The notes under the pieces are model-generated. The model had not been told where the DNA came from, made no database searches, and saw only the letters and a list, made by a program, of their open reading frames with translations. This document shows positions 23,169-34,470 of a stretch of DNA of 64,000 bases, one piece after another. Every line of letters starts with the position of its first letter. Positions within the stretch are counted from its first letter, which is position 1. The translations under genes were made by a program, and so were the position numbers. Location: assembly GCA_016490735.1 (NCBI GenBank), contig JAEMWC010000234.1, positions 726,001-790,000 on the forward strand, given 5' to 3'. The stretch comes from Pachyseris speciosa. Taxonomy: Eukaryota; Cnidaria; Anthozoa; Scleractinia; Pachyseridae.

Positions 23169-23270
23169 CTGGAAAGAGCTTGTTTTGAAACGCCGATTTT
23201 CATAAATTTTTTTCGCTCGAAAAATTACGAATTTGGCACCAAAATGTTCAGTAGATCCCTAGGGAGGCAG

Positions 23271-23533
23271 GATCCCTAGGGAGGCAGGATGGCCGAGCGG
23301 TTAGGGTGATGGATTTTCAATGCGGTAGTCCCGGGTTCAAATCCCACTCTGGCCGCCAGCTTGTTCGGTCTTGTTCTGGGTAGTCCCTGGTTCAAGTCCT
23401 CGGTCATCCTTGTAAATAGCCAACTGGTTTGCCTCCGGCCAGTTGGGATTCTTAGCATGTTGAGTTTATTTGTAACGTAAAAATTGACTCTGAAAAGCCC
23501 CGTGGGGACGAGCCAATAAAGTATGTATGTACT
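23271..23533 (+). mobile_element. tRNA-headed SINE
   Basis: The head has a perfect A box TGGCCGAGCGG (23290-23300) and B box GGTTCAAATCC (23334-23344). A second B-box-like copy follows (CTGGTTCAAGTCC near 23389), from an internal duplication of TAGTCCC-GGTTCAA. The body contains CCGTGGGGACGAGCCAATAA, and the tail is GTATGTATGTA (23521-23531). Just upstream, GATCCCTAGGGAGGCAG is repeated perfectly in tandem (23254-23270 and 23271-23287). The anticodon stem does not pair, so it is not a working tRNA. The minus-strand frame at 23276-23545 is an artefact of the SINE. Confidence 0.75.
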
Positions 23534-23539
23534 TTCTCG

Positions 23540-25155
23540 ATACATTTCAACATCTTAAATATGCGCATAATCTGAATAATTTAGCAGCATAAAAGTAATG
23601 ACCGTGCGCTCCACGTAGTCACACTACGGTCACGCCTTCTATCGAGCCCGACATTTTCGAAGTCCAGTTTACATGGATTTTTTTTTACTTTTGGGATAGA
23701 GTGAAAGTAAAATCACTTAAATCCACTTCAACATCTCAAGAAAGTAGCGTATAACTTTGTCAAATTGTTATTTTCCCAAATAATTTCGCCGTATTCGCAA
23801 AGATTATGGGTCAAAATTTTGGGGACCTGGGATCGAAAATAAAAATTTAAAGCAGATGTCACCCTATTTTTTGCCATGTTTAAAGAAAATGTGTAAATAT
23901 GTGTTGAAAAAAGATTTGGATAGCTACAAAACCACAATGCGTCGAGAAAAAATCGCGGACTGTTGCTGTACATGTAGATACCGTCGTAAAACGTACGAGC
24001 TATTACGCTTACTCTGAAATTAATAGAAATCTATATAAGATTCAGTAATAGCGAGGTAATTAAGAAAACTTTATGACAAGGCCGTAGATGGATAAATTTA
24101 GAAATTTAAGATTGTCTTCATTTGTATCAAGTGAAACACGCCTACCAAATCTATTTGGCTTCAGTTTTGATAAACAGGAAATTTTTCCATAACGAATTCT
24201 ACGAAGGCCATCATAACTGCGAATTTGTTTAAAAAAAGTAACCAAATAAGAGTTGCTAAAGCTACAGCTGTATGTCCATGTACATGTTAAATACGTATAT
24301 GGTAAACTGGGTCAAAATCATCATTGCATTCTCGTTTTTTAATAGCTAGATGGACGAAAAAACAGCTATGCGTGGACCTAAAGCGTTTGTTAATTGCTAG
24401 GTGCGCATCTCAGGTGATGTGATCCATTCTATAGTGTCACTGTTAATGTTTGGCAGTAAACATATACTTGGGTAAACGTTACAGAGACATACAGCTGCAA
24501 AATGAGGTACATTATAAACAGTTTTCTTCCTTATGATAGGAGAGAATCTTCCTTATGATAGGAGAGTTTCAGCAAAATGCTGAAACTCATTGTGAGACAA
24601 GACCTGCAACATACTTAAGAAAGGGTTCCATCTCCTGTACATTTCAGATAAAAGAAGTGTTCAATTAAGTTTTATGGAACAACATTAATTTCACACGTGC
24701 CAGAATGGAATCAGTGTACCAGTAGAACCTACATAAAATTGTATGAATATGGTTTGTTAGGTTGGAAATATTTTTTTTTTGTCCTACAAAACAACTTATG
24801 GTCGGAAAAGAGAAGACGTCCTACCCCTGGCATTTTGCAAATAAGCAAAACCTTGGAAGTCAGTGTTCCATTCAGAAAAAGGTAACTGAATAGGATTAGG
24901 AATAACGAATAGCCTTTTTCTTTTGTACCAGAAAAAAAATATGGAAGAGGCGATATGGTACAATTTGTCAGGAACTTTTTTATCCACCATACATAGAATT
25001 TTTTTTTTTTTTACATTATGAAAATTTCAAGAGTTGTTTAAAAAGTGGGTATAATTTGGTAACCTTTTAATCATTTTGGGGAAGCATACATCCCACCCGG
25101 GTTATACGATATTTGTCACGACCAATACCACTTAACATGCCAATATGGCGTCCAA
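23540..25155. other. Intergenic, no gene recognised
   Basis: Short frames only. An 18-base direct duplication (CTTCCTTATGATAGGAGAG at about 24528 and 24549) precedes a strong hairpin. Confidence 0.45.
24564..24588. repeat. Perfect 11-bp hairpin
   Basis: GAGTTTCAGCA, loop AAA, TGCTGAAACTC. Only three T residues lie among the following bases, so it is not an intrinsic terminator; meaning unknown. Confidence 0.7.
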
Positions 25156-25159
25156 AGTT

Positions 25160-25530
25160 GGCAGTTGTGAACGCAATTTATGCAATTGCATTCACAACTG
25201 CGAGGATCATTCTTCATTTGATTTCATTTCCGCAGTTTATATATGATTTATTTCATATATTATTCACACTCATTTCTTTCACCGGAACATATGAACCAAT
25301 AATTATTGACCTGCTTCCAACGTCAGTGGCTTCATACCTCAGTTGGTTAGAGCATTGCACCAGTATCGCGAGGTCACCTGTCCAAATCCCGTTGAAGTCC
25401 TGAACTTTTTCTTCAGACTTCTTTTCGCAATTGCATAAATTGCGTTCACAGCTGAGAGGATCATTCTTCATTTGATCTCATTTCCGCAGTTCATACATGA
25501 TTTATTTCATATATCATTGACACTCACAAC
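25160..25530 (+). repeat. tRNA-derived repeat, 1.5 units in tandem
   Basis: Blocks match the arms of the foldback element at 10234-10667: a GCAATTTATGCAATTGC palindrome, GAGGATCATTCTTCATTTGA, CCGCAGTTTATATATGA, the tRNA-like segment, and then the same tail blocks again at 25425-25510. The tail appears both before and after the tRNA-like segment, so this is a partial tandem array. Confidence 0.7.
25328..25400 (+). tRNA. Degenerate tRNA-like sequence (Thr-AGT-like)
   Basis: 73 bases from GGCTTCATACCTCAG to GAAGTCC. The acceptor stem is complete. The A box is mutated (TACCTCAG) and the B box is poor (CTGTCCAAATCCC). The anticodon loop CCAGTAT would read AGT (Thr) but has C at position 33. A pseudo-tRNA. 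Confidence 0.4.
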
Positions 25531-26950
25531 CAGTATACTATTCGCGGCGTTCCCTGTCTTGTTGCTTTATAAGAGATGGGAAAATACAGCCGTGCACAGA
25601 GAGGTTGACTTAAAGGGACACTGTCATGGGTTGACATGCGCAGTACTTCTCACATGGAGAGATTTTCCTGGACGCGTTGATATCTTGTTTTTCTTTAGAA
25701 GTGTACATTAAATTGGTCTTTTGGAGGCTAATAGAATGTATAGTTATCTGTAAAGGAATATTTGGAGTCCAAGAAATGTAAAAGAAACCACTACTTATGA
25801 AGTGTTTGATTACTGACAGTTGAGTTCAGTGAGGTGTGACCGAAAACACTGTCGATAGCACGAGCGCTCACCTCTCACATAAATTATTTGGTTTGCTCCA
25901 ACATACCTTAACATTTATCCGATGTTAATATGCTCTTTTAAAGCTGAAAGAGTAAATTTATTTGCTAGCGACGATCTTGAAGTAGAATGACCACGGTAAA
26001 CAGGGACAAAATTATGCCGTGTTTTGAACACTCATTCGTGACAAAACTAAACACAACCAGTACAGAGCCTTTCAACTATAAATTTACATGTCTTTCTCCA
26101 AAATACTAAATACAAGTTTTAAAGCGAAGACAGTAAACATTTATCGGCAAACGATGATGCGATATTCTCTCACATTCTAACGACTACAAATGAGCCGCGA
26201 AGATAAACTCACTGCATTAACTTAACCGCTTCGATCGAATACACTGCTGTATAGGTGGAATTTCTCTTGACTTCAAGCTTTAAAAACGTTTTTCTCCGTT
26301 GTAGGTGCATTTTGACCCCCTTTACTTTAGTCTGTTGAGGAGACTGATTGGCCATTTTTACGACGAGTGTTCAAACACCGCTGTCGACGGTCGACGCCAT
26401 TTTTAATGTAAATGTAGCTCTTCAAACTTGAAAACGTCAGCCTGATCTTTTCAAGTTTCGATTAAAAGGTAACGCATGAGCGAAGATGACAGCGTCCCAG
26501 GCTAGACCCTAAACTTACGCTGCGAAACTACTAAGAGGTGATGTGAAAGAAAAATTGCAAGCTGCCAGCCCTTGAGAAGGAAAACGCGCTAAAAACTCGA
26601 GTATCAAGGCAGATGGCATGGGAATGATATCTCTTAAAGTTAGAGGGACGATACAACCTGCCTGAGAGATAACCTCCTAGGCGTCAGCACTCCGACTGGG
26701 GTTACTTCGCCACTTGGTTATCAGTGGCTAGAGTTGTTGGAGACTACCTTGAATATCATGGACCTCTTTGTTTTCCTCTCGCACTATATATGTAAGCTTA
26801 AAAGCGGTAACTGAGAGATTTACTGGTTGTTTGGATGTGATCCATGCATCGCAAAAAATTCACTTCAAAAATTAATAATAAATAAACAAATAAATAAATA
26901 AACACGCAGAGAGAGTTCCGTTCTGTAACGCAAGACTTGGACCCGACTCA
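25531..26950. other. Intergenic with possible MITE end
   Basis: AAAGGGACACTGTCATGG at 25613-25630 resembles ends of small DNA transposons seen in many invertebrates, but I found no inverted partner. No coding region. An A/T-rich microsatellite of AAATAAAC type lies at 26870-26905. Confidence 0.4.
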
Positions 26951-26953
26951 ACT

Positions 26954-27260
26954 GAAATGACTTCCGGTTAGTCCGGTCGTCTTTTCATATGACGGGTTGT
27001 GACGATCCGAGTCGGATGGAGTCAATCCGACAACATTTGTAACCCGCTCTATAACGTTACGCTGATTTTTTCTAAGTTTCTCGCGAAATGACTTCCGGTG
27101 AGTCGGGTTCTTTTCTCATATGGCAGGTCGTGACGATCCGTGTCGGATACAGTCCTTCAGGCAACATTGACAACCTCCTCCAAAAGTCTCTCGCGAAATG
27201 ACTTCCGGTGAGTCGGATCGTTCACCACCACAGTCGATCCGACTCAGACCGGATGTATTG
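26954..27260 (+). repeat. Tandem repeat, about 120-base unit
   Basis: GAAATGACTTCCGGT begins three successive units at 26954, 27085 and 27195. Units 1 and 2 also share TTCTCATATG-type, TGACGATCCG and GTCGGAT blocks. Each unit is rich in GAGTCGGAT and its inverse. Confidence 0.75.
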
Positions 27261-27469
27261 GAGGACCTTCAAGAACTTGCCTCGTCGGGGAACGTAAAAG
27301 AACTGACTTCGTGTCAAGAAATTTTCAAGCAAAGCTAAGAAGATTAATTCCCTCAAAAAAGTCCTGAAAGAAAGTTTACAGACATTGATGATCTCTGACC
27401 ACTCAAAAATTTGATCTGCGAAAACGTAGATTAATGAAAATATCTAAAGTCTACTCTCGCCATGCGGAC

Positions 27470-27590
27470 ACCTCACTATTACGGACACCCCGCAATAGCG
27501 GACAAGAGCCAACCCCCCGGAAAACGCATAGAAATAATTGAAACAAACTCCCGTTATTACGGACTCTCGCTATTACGGCAATGCAGTCAC
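27470..27590. repeat. Short repeats of the ATTACGGAC type
   Basis: CTATTACGGACACC, GCAATAGCGGACAAG, GTTATTACGGACTCT and CTATTACGGCAATG are spaced irregularly over 120 bases. Such clusters occur near the ends of Tc1/mariner-type elements; no partner end was found here. Confidence 0.5.
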
Positions 27591-27929
27591 TTTCATGACA
27601 TTTTTGGTATTATCTCAATGTTCTAATGTGGTTATCAACATACAACTGCAAAATTAAAAGTTATGTATTTTTCAGTTCTCTAAGGTTTCACCTGGACCCT
27701 CCAGTATCGAGCCTCCACCTCCACGCCGGGTAAATTCTCTTTCCGCAAACAATTGCAGCACCTTTGTGACCTTCAAGCTTATACAGCAGAATACAAATTT
27801 CGACAAACCAAGTGGAATGTGTAAAACAATTCGTCCTTCTTCAATTATTGGGAAAGCGTTCTTGTCTCTTGTCTCTGTGACTTTAATCGAACTAGAGGCT
27901 AGCCCAAAAACTCTCCAGTTACTAAGCCT

Positions 27930-28075
27930 CCTGTATTTTTATATGTTTTATATGTCTTTGAAACTTTTTCAAATGAAACGTGAAGCGCGCTGGTGTTTGA
28001 CCTTTTTGCCTGATTTTTGACAACTTTATGTCAGATTTTAAGACGTGCACATGCATTTGATAAACTTTTTTTTTC
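27930..28075 (-). repeat. R1 fragment
   Basis: TTTTTCAAATGAAACGTG, GCGCGCTGG, TTTTTGACAACTTTATGTCAG and CATGCATTTGATA match 35230-35350 in order. It cuts into the third LRR exon copy at about 28078. Confidence 0.6.
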
Positions 28076-28077
28076 AC

Positions 28078-28928
28078 TAGAGCTTCGTTAGTTATTACAT
28101 CCCAGGTTCCTATCAAAGGTAAAAGTGTAAAATGAGTCACAGTTACAATTACTTGATTCATTAAAAATCTGAAGTAACACAACCCTGTAATTCATTCGAT
28201 CTTTGCTATCAAAGATCACGTCTTGACTCACCAACTGATTGCACGCATCGCCAAATATTTAATTTCTTGCGTTCAGGAAAGGTAACTCATATCAATAAAT
28301 GAATTAATTACTAGTAATTTTTTTTTAAATATTTTGCCGCATGATCAAATGTGACATTGGAAAATGCTTTCAAAGGTCACGCCCTGAGTAACTAACTGAT
28401 CGCTTAAATCAGTGAATATTTAATTTCTTGCGTTCATAAAAGGTCACTCTTATCACCAAATGAATTAATCACTAGTATTTTTATAATAAATATTTTTCTT
28501 AGTCATCAAATATGGAGTCAAAAGTATATTTCATGCTACAAACTTACAGTTGTTGCAGACTGCTCAATTCGGAGAAAACATACTCAGGTAGTTCAGTTAG
28601 TTTATTATCTTGCAGGTTCCTGTCAACGGAAAAAGTGTAAAATGAGTCACGTGGCTTTTGTTGTGCGCAATAACTTGATTCAGGAAAAATCTGAAAGGTC
28701 AAGACATGACTCACAAACTGATTGCACGAATGGATAGATTTTTAAATTCTCACGTTTAGAGAAGGTAAGTCATATAATTAAAATGTATTTATTCTAATAT
28801 GTTTGCTATGAATATCTTTCTTTTACGACCAAATATGGTCACAAAAGTGTAGTTAAAGTTCTAGCAGACTGATTGATTGGGGGAAGACTTCTTCTGGTAG
28901 TTCAGTTAGTTTATTAGATCCTAGGTTC
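28078..28928 (-). pseudogene. Tandem array of 72-nt leucine-rich-repeat exons
   Basis: Two complete 72-base exon copies and one fragment, each preceded by a GATAG or GACAG acceptor and GAACCT start. Copy 28619-28548 reads NLQDNKLTELPEYVFSELSS and then LQQL, with a consensus donor CT|GTAAGT. Copy 28928-28857 reads NLGSNKLTELPEEVF but its donor is TTAACT, so splicing is lost. Copy 28109-28078 is cut off after about 30 bases. Intron copies (ATTTAATTTCTTGCGTTCA near 28255 and 28420, a diverged one near 28740) show that at least four units existed. One exon per 24-residue repeat is the usual arrangement in animal LRR receptors (peroxidasin/LGR/TLR-like). The parent gene is not visible here. Confidence 0.7.
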
Positions 28929-28974
28929 CTATCAGCGGCTAAAGTGTAATATGAGTTGCCAACCCGTTCTACTT

Positions 28975-29165
28975 TCTGAATTTACCATTATCGTTAATTC
29001 TCAAATTGCTGTGAATTTACGATTATAGCTAATTTAGAACACTGGCAGTCTGAAAGGAATTCTGGGAAGTCAGCATTTTTGTTGTAAAAGAACAATATTT
29101 AATGTTCGGACAGGACGCGAACCTACGACTCATCGCTTATTAAGTAATGGTTCGTGTAAGACCTA
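28975..29165 (+). repeat. R2 repeat with tRNA-like part
   Basis: ATCGTTAATTCTCAAATTGC and TGTGAATTTACGATTAT are followed by TTAGAACACTGG, then a segment whose reverse strand has TACACGAACCATTACTTAAT and a B-box-like GGTTCGCGTCC. The same blocks recur in reverse at 34010-34470. Confidence 0.55.
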
Positions 29166-29716
29166 TAGTAAAGAACAATGGGCCGCGGCAATGAGAGCCG
29201 TTATTTCCCCTTGGTGCGTCAAGGTGTTAATAAGCTCCAGTGGAGTATTTTCATTGGGTGAAACGCTATTTGGCGCGAAATTCAAATGGTTTGAAGGAAA
29301 TTTTCGATGTTAAGAGTGGAGTAAATCCGCTGAAATTCTCATATCGTATTTATGTTTTAATAACTACCATACATACAAAAATGATAAAAAAATCGTACGT
29401 GGGGAAATGCACTTTTTGCTTGATGACAGTCTTGAGAGCGATATTTTACCTTTGTTTCGTCAAGATTTTGACAGATTATAAATTATTTACAGAAAAGTCA
29501 TGTAATCCTGTGTTCATTTGCGCTCACAACCACGACAGAAACATCACACGTTTTCGAATGTTACATAGCATCATGAGTTTGATTTTCCTGTATCACCTAT
29601 CTTTATCATGCTCAAACAAAACATTTCATCTTTCGTGTCAATACAACATGGCAGCTTCAACTCCGCGAGATTCTCAAGTTTGTGATGCGCTTCGACCACA
29701 AGGCCGTCGCAAACGG

Positions 29717-30401
29717 TCACAATGGACTCGGGACAATCAAGGAAACAATTCGAAAAAATATTTCTCCAATATCTACAATAAAAGCAAAACTTATTTTAAG
29801 AAAATCTTCATACAAGTCCTCTTCAAATGCTCGAAACACGGACAAGGCGTTGAATCCATCTTCTGTCTCCAGCTCCAAAGTACCGCTCGCCACAGAGTCA
29901 AACGTTTTTGTAAGAAACAACAACTCATCTGAGGAAAAGTTATATCCATGTGCAACAATAGTAGTAATATTTTCACACGTACACAGACATGCCACTGCCA
30001 AAATCGTAAACTTGCCGCAATTACCCGAAATGTCTACGTATTCCAGTCCCCCCCAGGATATTTTTTCCGTGAAAAATGGAGCACTGATCAAGCAAAGAGC
30101 AGTCGGAGATGGCTAAATACTCCAAATCACTGGCTTTATAGATAATTTGTTGAAAATGACGATTAGTAATAGCCGTTGATGATAACCTTAAGCGCGTCAA
30201 ACTCGCGAACAACTTCAGAAGGACGAAACGATACAGGTCTCCTGTTCCAGTAAGATCAATTTCCAATAATTGTGCATTCCTGAGAAATGGTCCTTTGAAA
30301 ATCAATTCCCACTACTTGAAGCAGACTCTGCAGATACTAAGTGGATCTTTGGTCTCAAGAAAGTTGAAAACATGGCACAAACCCACAACGGGAACTTCCA
30401 T
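29717..30401 (-). pseudogene. F-box / leucine-rich-repeat protein
   Basis: From ATG at 30401 the frame begins MEVPVVGLCHVF, then NFLETKDPLSICRVCFK, an F-box signature, but a TAG at 30312-30314 replaces the residue just before the conserved Trp (WELI). The frame then reads LRRs (LLEIDLTGTG, LTRLRLSSTAI, LEYLAISDCSLLD) until a one-base shift in a run of seven G (30048-30054). It continues in another frame (LEYVDISGNCGKFTILAVA) to the stop at 29717. Known F-box/LRR proteins are substrate receptors of SCF ubiquitin ligases. About 228 codons, no introns. Two lesions suggest a pseudogene, though the G-run shift could be a sequencing error. Confidence 0.65.
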
Positions 30402-32093
30402 CTTCACGGCTTCCCGGCGAGAACAAACTGCTCATACCTTCGGTACTTTTCTCAGATTTCTATCGAACTACTTTATCGCACTTCCTAATTGGTGCGGGGT
30501 TCATTGACTTATGAATAGGGGTTCTATTTATTTTTTCATTTGTGATTTCTCACATTTTTATCTCACCTTCGTAATGTGTAACAAGACAACAAAGGGACGT
30601 TTGAAGCTTCTGTATTTTTTTCTGTAATAATTGTAATGACACATTATCATTGACGTTAACAATATTTTTAAGATTGTTCCTATTTCGTTTCTGTTCATAT
30701 TGCAGATTTTTGAATGCAAGGGACCTTGTTGAAGGGAGTGCAATAATAAAAAGCGTGATTGAAGTGTATCCGTAGTAGTTTGGAGTTTATCTAGCGATGT
30801 AATTGAATTGAATAATTTTTATAATAAAAGATTATAACCGAGCCAGAAATACATGACTGTTCCTTTGCAGTCTTGAATAAAACAAAGTCTCCAACAATTC
30901 ACATGTTTACAAGACTATGATCACTGCACCTGATCTTGAAACCCTTTCACTCTCCCCACTCTGAAAAAAAACTTTTCTTGCGAGCTAATGAAAAATGCAG
31001 TGCAGCAACCATTATAAATATAAACTAAGAGTTACAACCCTACTCATGATGCTATAGGGCCCTATGCTGGCATGTAAAACTATATACAATATTTTCCAAG
31101 AATTTGAGTGGAAGTAGAGTAAACTTCCTGAGAAGTAGGAAGCTCCAACATGGCTGAGGTAACATCACAAGTACTTTTGAAAGTAGAAGACATGTTTTGA
31201 ATATGATTATGATGTTACCTAAAATTTTGCAAAAATTAAAAATTCACTGACAGAGGTACCACATTTCCTCAAATCAGGCAATTTCCCAAAATAAGCAAAT
31301 TCAATAAATAGTCCCCAAAATTTAAGGTGCCTATCACCCACCCAGTGACAAAGACATTATGTGAAGAAACAAATCGTATTCTGTCCTTTGCTTTTTTGTG
31401 TCAGAGGACAAAATCCCCTAAAACGGCTCATTTTCTGCCATTTTGAATTCAAAAAGGAGCAATCAAACTGACTTTCAGACATTTTCAGCCAGAATCGTGA
31501 AGACCTCAGGATTTTGTAATGCATCGCTTATAGTTTTAGTTGTTTGTTTGTCATGGAGCTACTGGGTTGACGTCACACCCTTTCAATCCCAAGATCTGAA
31601 AGTCAATTACCCTATCTGAAGATCATACATTTCTTTGTAGGCTATTTCAGAGAACGTGGTCTAGAAGTATATTAAGACAACATCTCTTAATAATAATTTA
31701 TAAATTCTCATTACCAGTCTATTACTGTATGAGGCGAATTTATACACTGATCACTCCTGGGAATCAAAGGGTTAAATGTGTCCTCTTCACTAATTCAAGA
31801 CAAAGAAATTAAAAGCTACAGCTGTAAGCTGTCAAACTAGGAAGAGCAAAAATACTGTATTTTGACAATCTCATTCCATTACGATCAATAAAATTGGAGA
31901 TCAGGGGTCCTTACCATTTACACAGAATACCTGGAAATTCTGGTTGGAAAATGAAATGGTACATACCATATCCATTTGGAACTTTTTAGAAATTAAGGCC
32001 ATCGGCTTAATCAACGCACTTTTTCTTTTCTTTTTGAGATTTCCAGTTGATACTAGTACTTTTTGTTATTTGTCCATTTTGCGTGTTGACAAG
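30402..32093. other. Intergenic, no gene recognised
   Basis: Short frames only. GATCACTCCTGGGAATCAAA near 31750 looks like the end of a common interspersed repeat but no full element could be delimited. Confidence 0.4.
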
Positions 32094-33655
32094 CTAAAGC
32101 ACTGAATATTTGCACCTAGAATTTCCACGTGTAAACTTTAAATTGCCTGGTGGAATGCCTCCATGGCCAAATAAAATTGCATGAAGTTTTGCTGCTGTAA
32201 TCGGGTTAAATGAACATCCAAACTTCTCTTGCAAATATGCATAGGAAAAATCACTAGCAACAATAGACAGCAATCTTCTCCGTTCGTCTGGGTAGGACTG
32301 TACTATGGTCACAGCTTGTGCTGCTTATACTCTGCTCTTCATGGAACCTGATTGGCCAGTTGGGATGCTGCTGCTCTTACGCGAGTCTCCAATTTTTATC
32401 TTTTCTTTCAGAGTGTTTTTCTTACGCCTCATTTGCTTGGACGACTCTTTATCTTTGGTAAGATTGTAATCTCTCACCAAAGCGTCTAGGATCTTGTCAT
32501 CTGTGCCAATGCCGTAAATCATTCAGATCACCAAACTTTGACTTCCACGTGGTTGAATGGAAAATGTTATGTAAAAATGGCAATATTTCTTCCTTTGAGG
32601 GACCAGCATTCTTAGAGACAGCATTACTGAACACATCAGTTATCTGCTGTCTATAGAAGCGCTGCCTACAATCTTGTAAAGAAGCATAGGGCATCATGGG
32701 AAGCTCAGGTATCTGGACAGCAATAGAATTGAAACATGGCTCAAAGGTCTTGGTGGGGATCTCTGGGCTTGTAAAGGGGCCAGTGTCTGTGCATGTATCT
32801 TCAACTCCTCAGTATTGCTTTCCTGTCGAACAAGCAAAACAACCGAATAAAAGGTCAATCATCCTTCAGAAAAGTAAAATAATTTTCATTGATACCAATT
32901 CCAGCTAGCCCTGCCCTGTGGGCATGTCCAACTTATAAATAATAGTTATTGGACAAATAAAGAACTAAAGAACTGAAAAACATGTACATAGGTAATGGTA
33001 AGATTCGAAACTTGACATTTTCAGTTATCATGACAAATGCAGTGCAGATATCCAACAAAATCCTTCCACAACCATAAAAAAATTCCATATTATCTGGGGA
33101 AACGTAAACTAAATGTGTGGCCTTCCAGTCGTAATAATCTCTTTCTAGACGCTACCGCGTAAAATGTAATTTTAAGCTTACATGTGCAAGAAAACTGCAT
33201 GGCGGAAATGTCATAGATTTCAAAGTTTTAACTGCAAAAAATAATTTCAGAGAGCGTTATCTTTACAAGCGCTCTAAAAATCCGAACGTTTGAACTAAAC
33301 AGAAAGTTGAATAGCGGGAGATCACAAGATAACTCCCAGGAGATAACTCCTAAAGGTGTGATCATTAGGCAACAGAAGATATCTTTGCGATATCTCTGGA
33401 CAAAATTCTAGTACTCCAAACATAATCTAGATAGGCTTACCTCCACTCGAAGTCTTTTTTCACTTGATCCTTCATTTTCAAGTCTGCTAGCGCAAGCAAC
33501 ACAGATTTTCCTCTTACGATATCGTTATGCTTCTTGTCTTTGTTTATGCCGCAGAAGCTGGTATGGATTTTGTTTGCGGTCTTCAATTTTATCGTTGACC
33601 CGTGTGGATCACCGAATCCCCACTCAGAATGGAAAGGACAGCGACAAACAGCCAC
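32094..33655 (-). pseudogene. Fragmented gene of an unrecognised conserved family
   Basis: Patch 1 (33655-33441) starts MAVCRCPFHSEWGFGDPHGS and ends DFEW at a consensus donor GGAG|GTAAGC. Patch 2 (about 32810-32497) has QIPELPMMPYASLQDCRQRF and FLHNIFHSTTWKSKFGDLND. After a one-base shift near 32510, patch 3 (32522-32094) reads IGTDDKILDALVRDYNL, a stop at 32325, then RRRLLSIVASDFSYAYLQEK and LHAILFGHGGIPPGNLKFTR before running out. I recognise no domain. The last patch resembles proteins seen repeatedly in cnidarian genomes, possibly element-encoded. Codon-like structure and the splice donor argue for true former coding sequence. Confidence 0.45.
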
Positions 33656-34009
33656 GAAAGACAGAATACATCAAGGATATATAGATTTTTGAAAAAGAAG
33701 CGAAATCACCCGAAAAACTAGACATATGTTGACAACTTCTGTCGGCTAATGACAACAATCCAAGATGGCGGAATCTTACGGAACTGGTCGTTACCAAGGT
33801 TCCCCACGTACATATGTCTTGAAATAAACAAGACATGTAGAACAATAGCTATGTTCCAAATATGGAACAGAAAAACGGGGTTTTTGAATATTTTACTGCC
33901 ATTTTTTCGATATTTTAGTTTTTCAACCAATCACGAAGCCGTATTTTAATTAGTTAATTGGAAACATCCACCGGATGAGTTCCCGCTGCGTTGCCGGTAA
34001 TTCTATAGT
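33656..34009. other. Upstream region of the fragmented gene
   Basis: No supported feature; open frames here on both strands overlap each other and show no motif. Confidence 0.35.
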
Positions 34010-34470
34010 TTTTACGCGAACCATTACTTAATCCTCTCTTCTAACCACTAGACCACCACGACGCTGGTGTAATTCATATGCTTATTCTATACCCTGTGGT
34101 AGTCCTATATAATCACTCGCTTAAAAATAATTTTAGAAAGTTAATGAAAAGGTGGATCACCAAACCTCAACAGAAAGCTAACCATTTAAAATCAGCGCTT
34201 AGGCCTTATCACTGTAGATCAATAATATTCTCTGCAGGACTCTAATAAATATCTTGTTAAACAATTCCGTCTTGTTCTTCAGTGGTGTAGAGGTAAGAAG
34301 CGGTTCCTAGAAACGATAGTTCCGCGTTCAAATCTAGTCCAAATGACATGAAATTTTTTTATTTGTTCTTTTCTGAAAAGTCCCGGGAAACAGTGCTCTA
34401 AATTAACGATAATCATAAATTCAGAGCAATTTAAGAATTAACGATAATCGTAAATTCAGAGAGGAGATCA
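34010..34470 (-). repeat. R2 repeat with tRNA-like parts, longer copy
   Basis: The end 34405-34465 carries AATTAACGATAATCATAAAT twice in diverged form, matching 28977-29035 in reverse. TACGCGAACCATTACTTAAT at 34014-34033 matches 29141-29160 in reverse. Two tRNA-like stretches lie within: reverse of 34035-34070 (TGGTCTAGTGGTTAGAAG) and plus strand 34283-34345 (GTGGTGTAGAGG ... CGCGTTCAAATCT). A SINE-like origin is likely. Confidence 0.5.

Noticed and set aside
23290..23350. Functional tRNA gene at the SINE head
   Set aside because: A and B boxes are perfect but the anticodon stem does not pair and the sequence continues into a SINE body and GTAT tail.
24564..24588. Rho-independent terminator
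   Set aside because: No T tract follows, and the genome is eukaryotic.
29240..29932. Longest plus-strand open frame (230 codons)
   Set aside because: Its second half is antisense to the F-box/LRR gene, the first half is rich in rare patterns with no domain, and there is no splice or start context. The minus-strand reading explains the region better.
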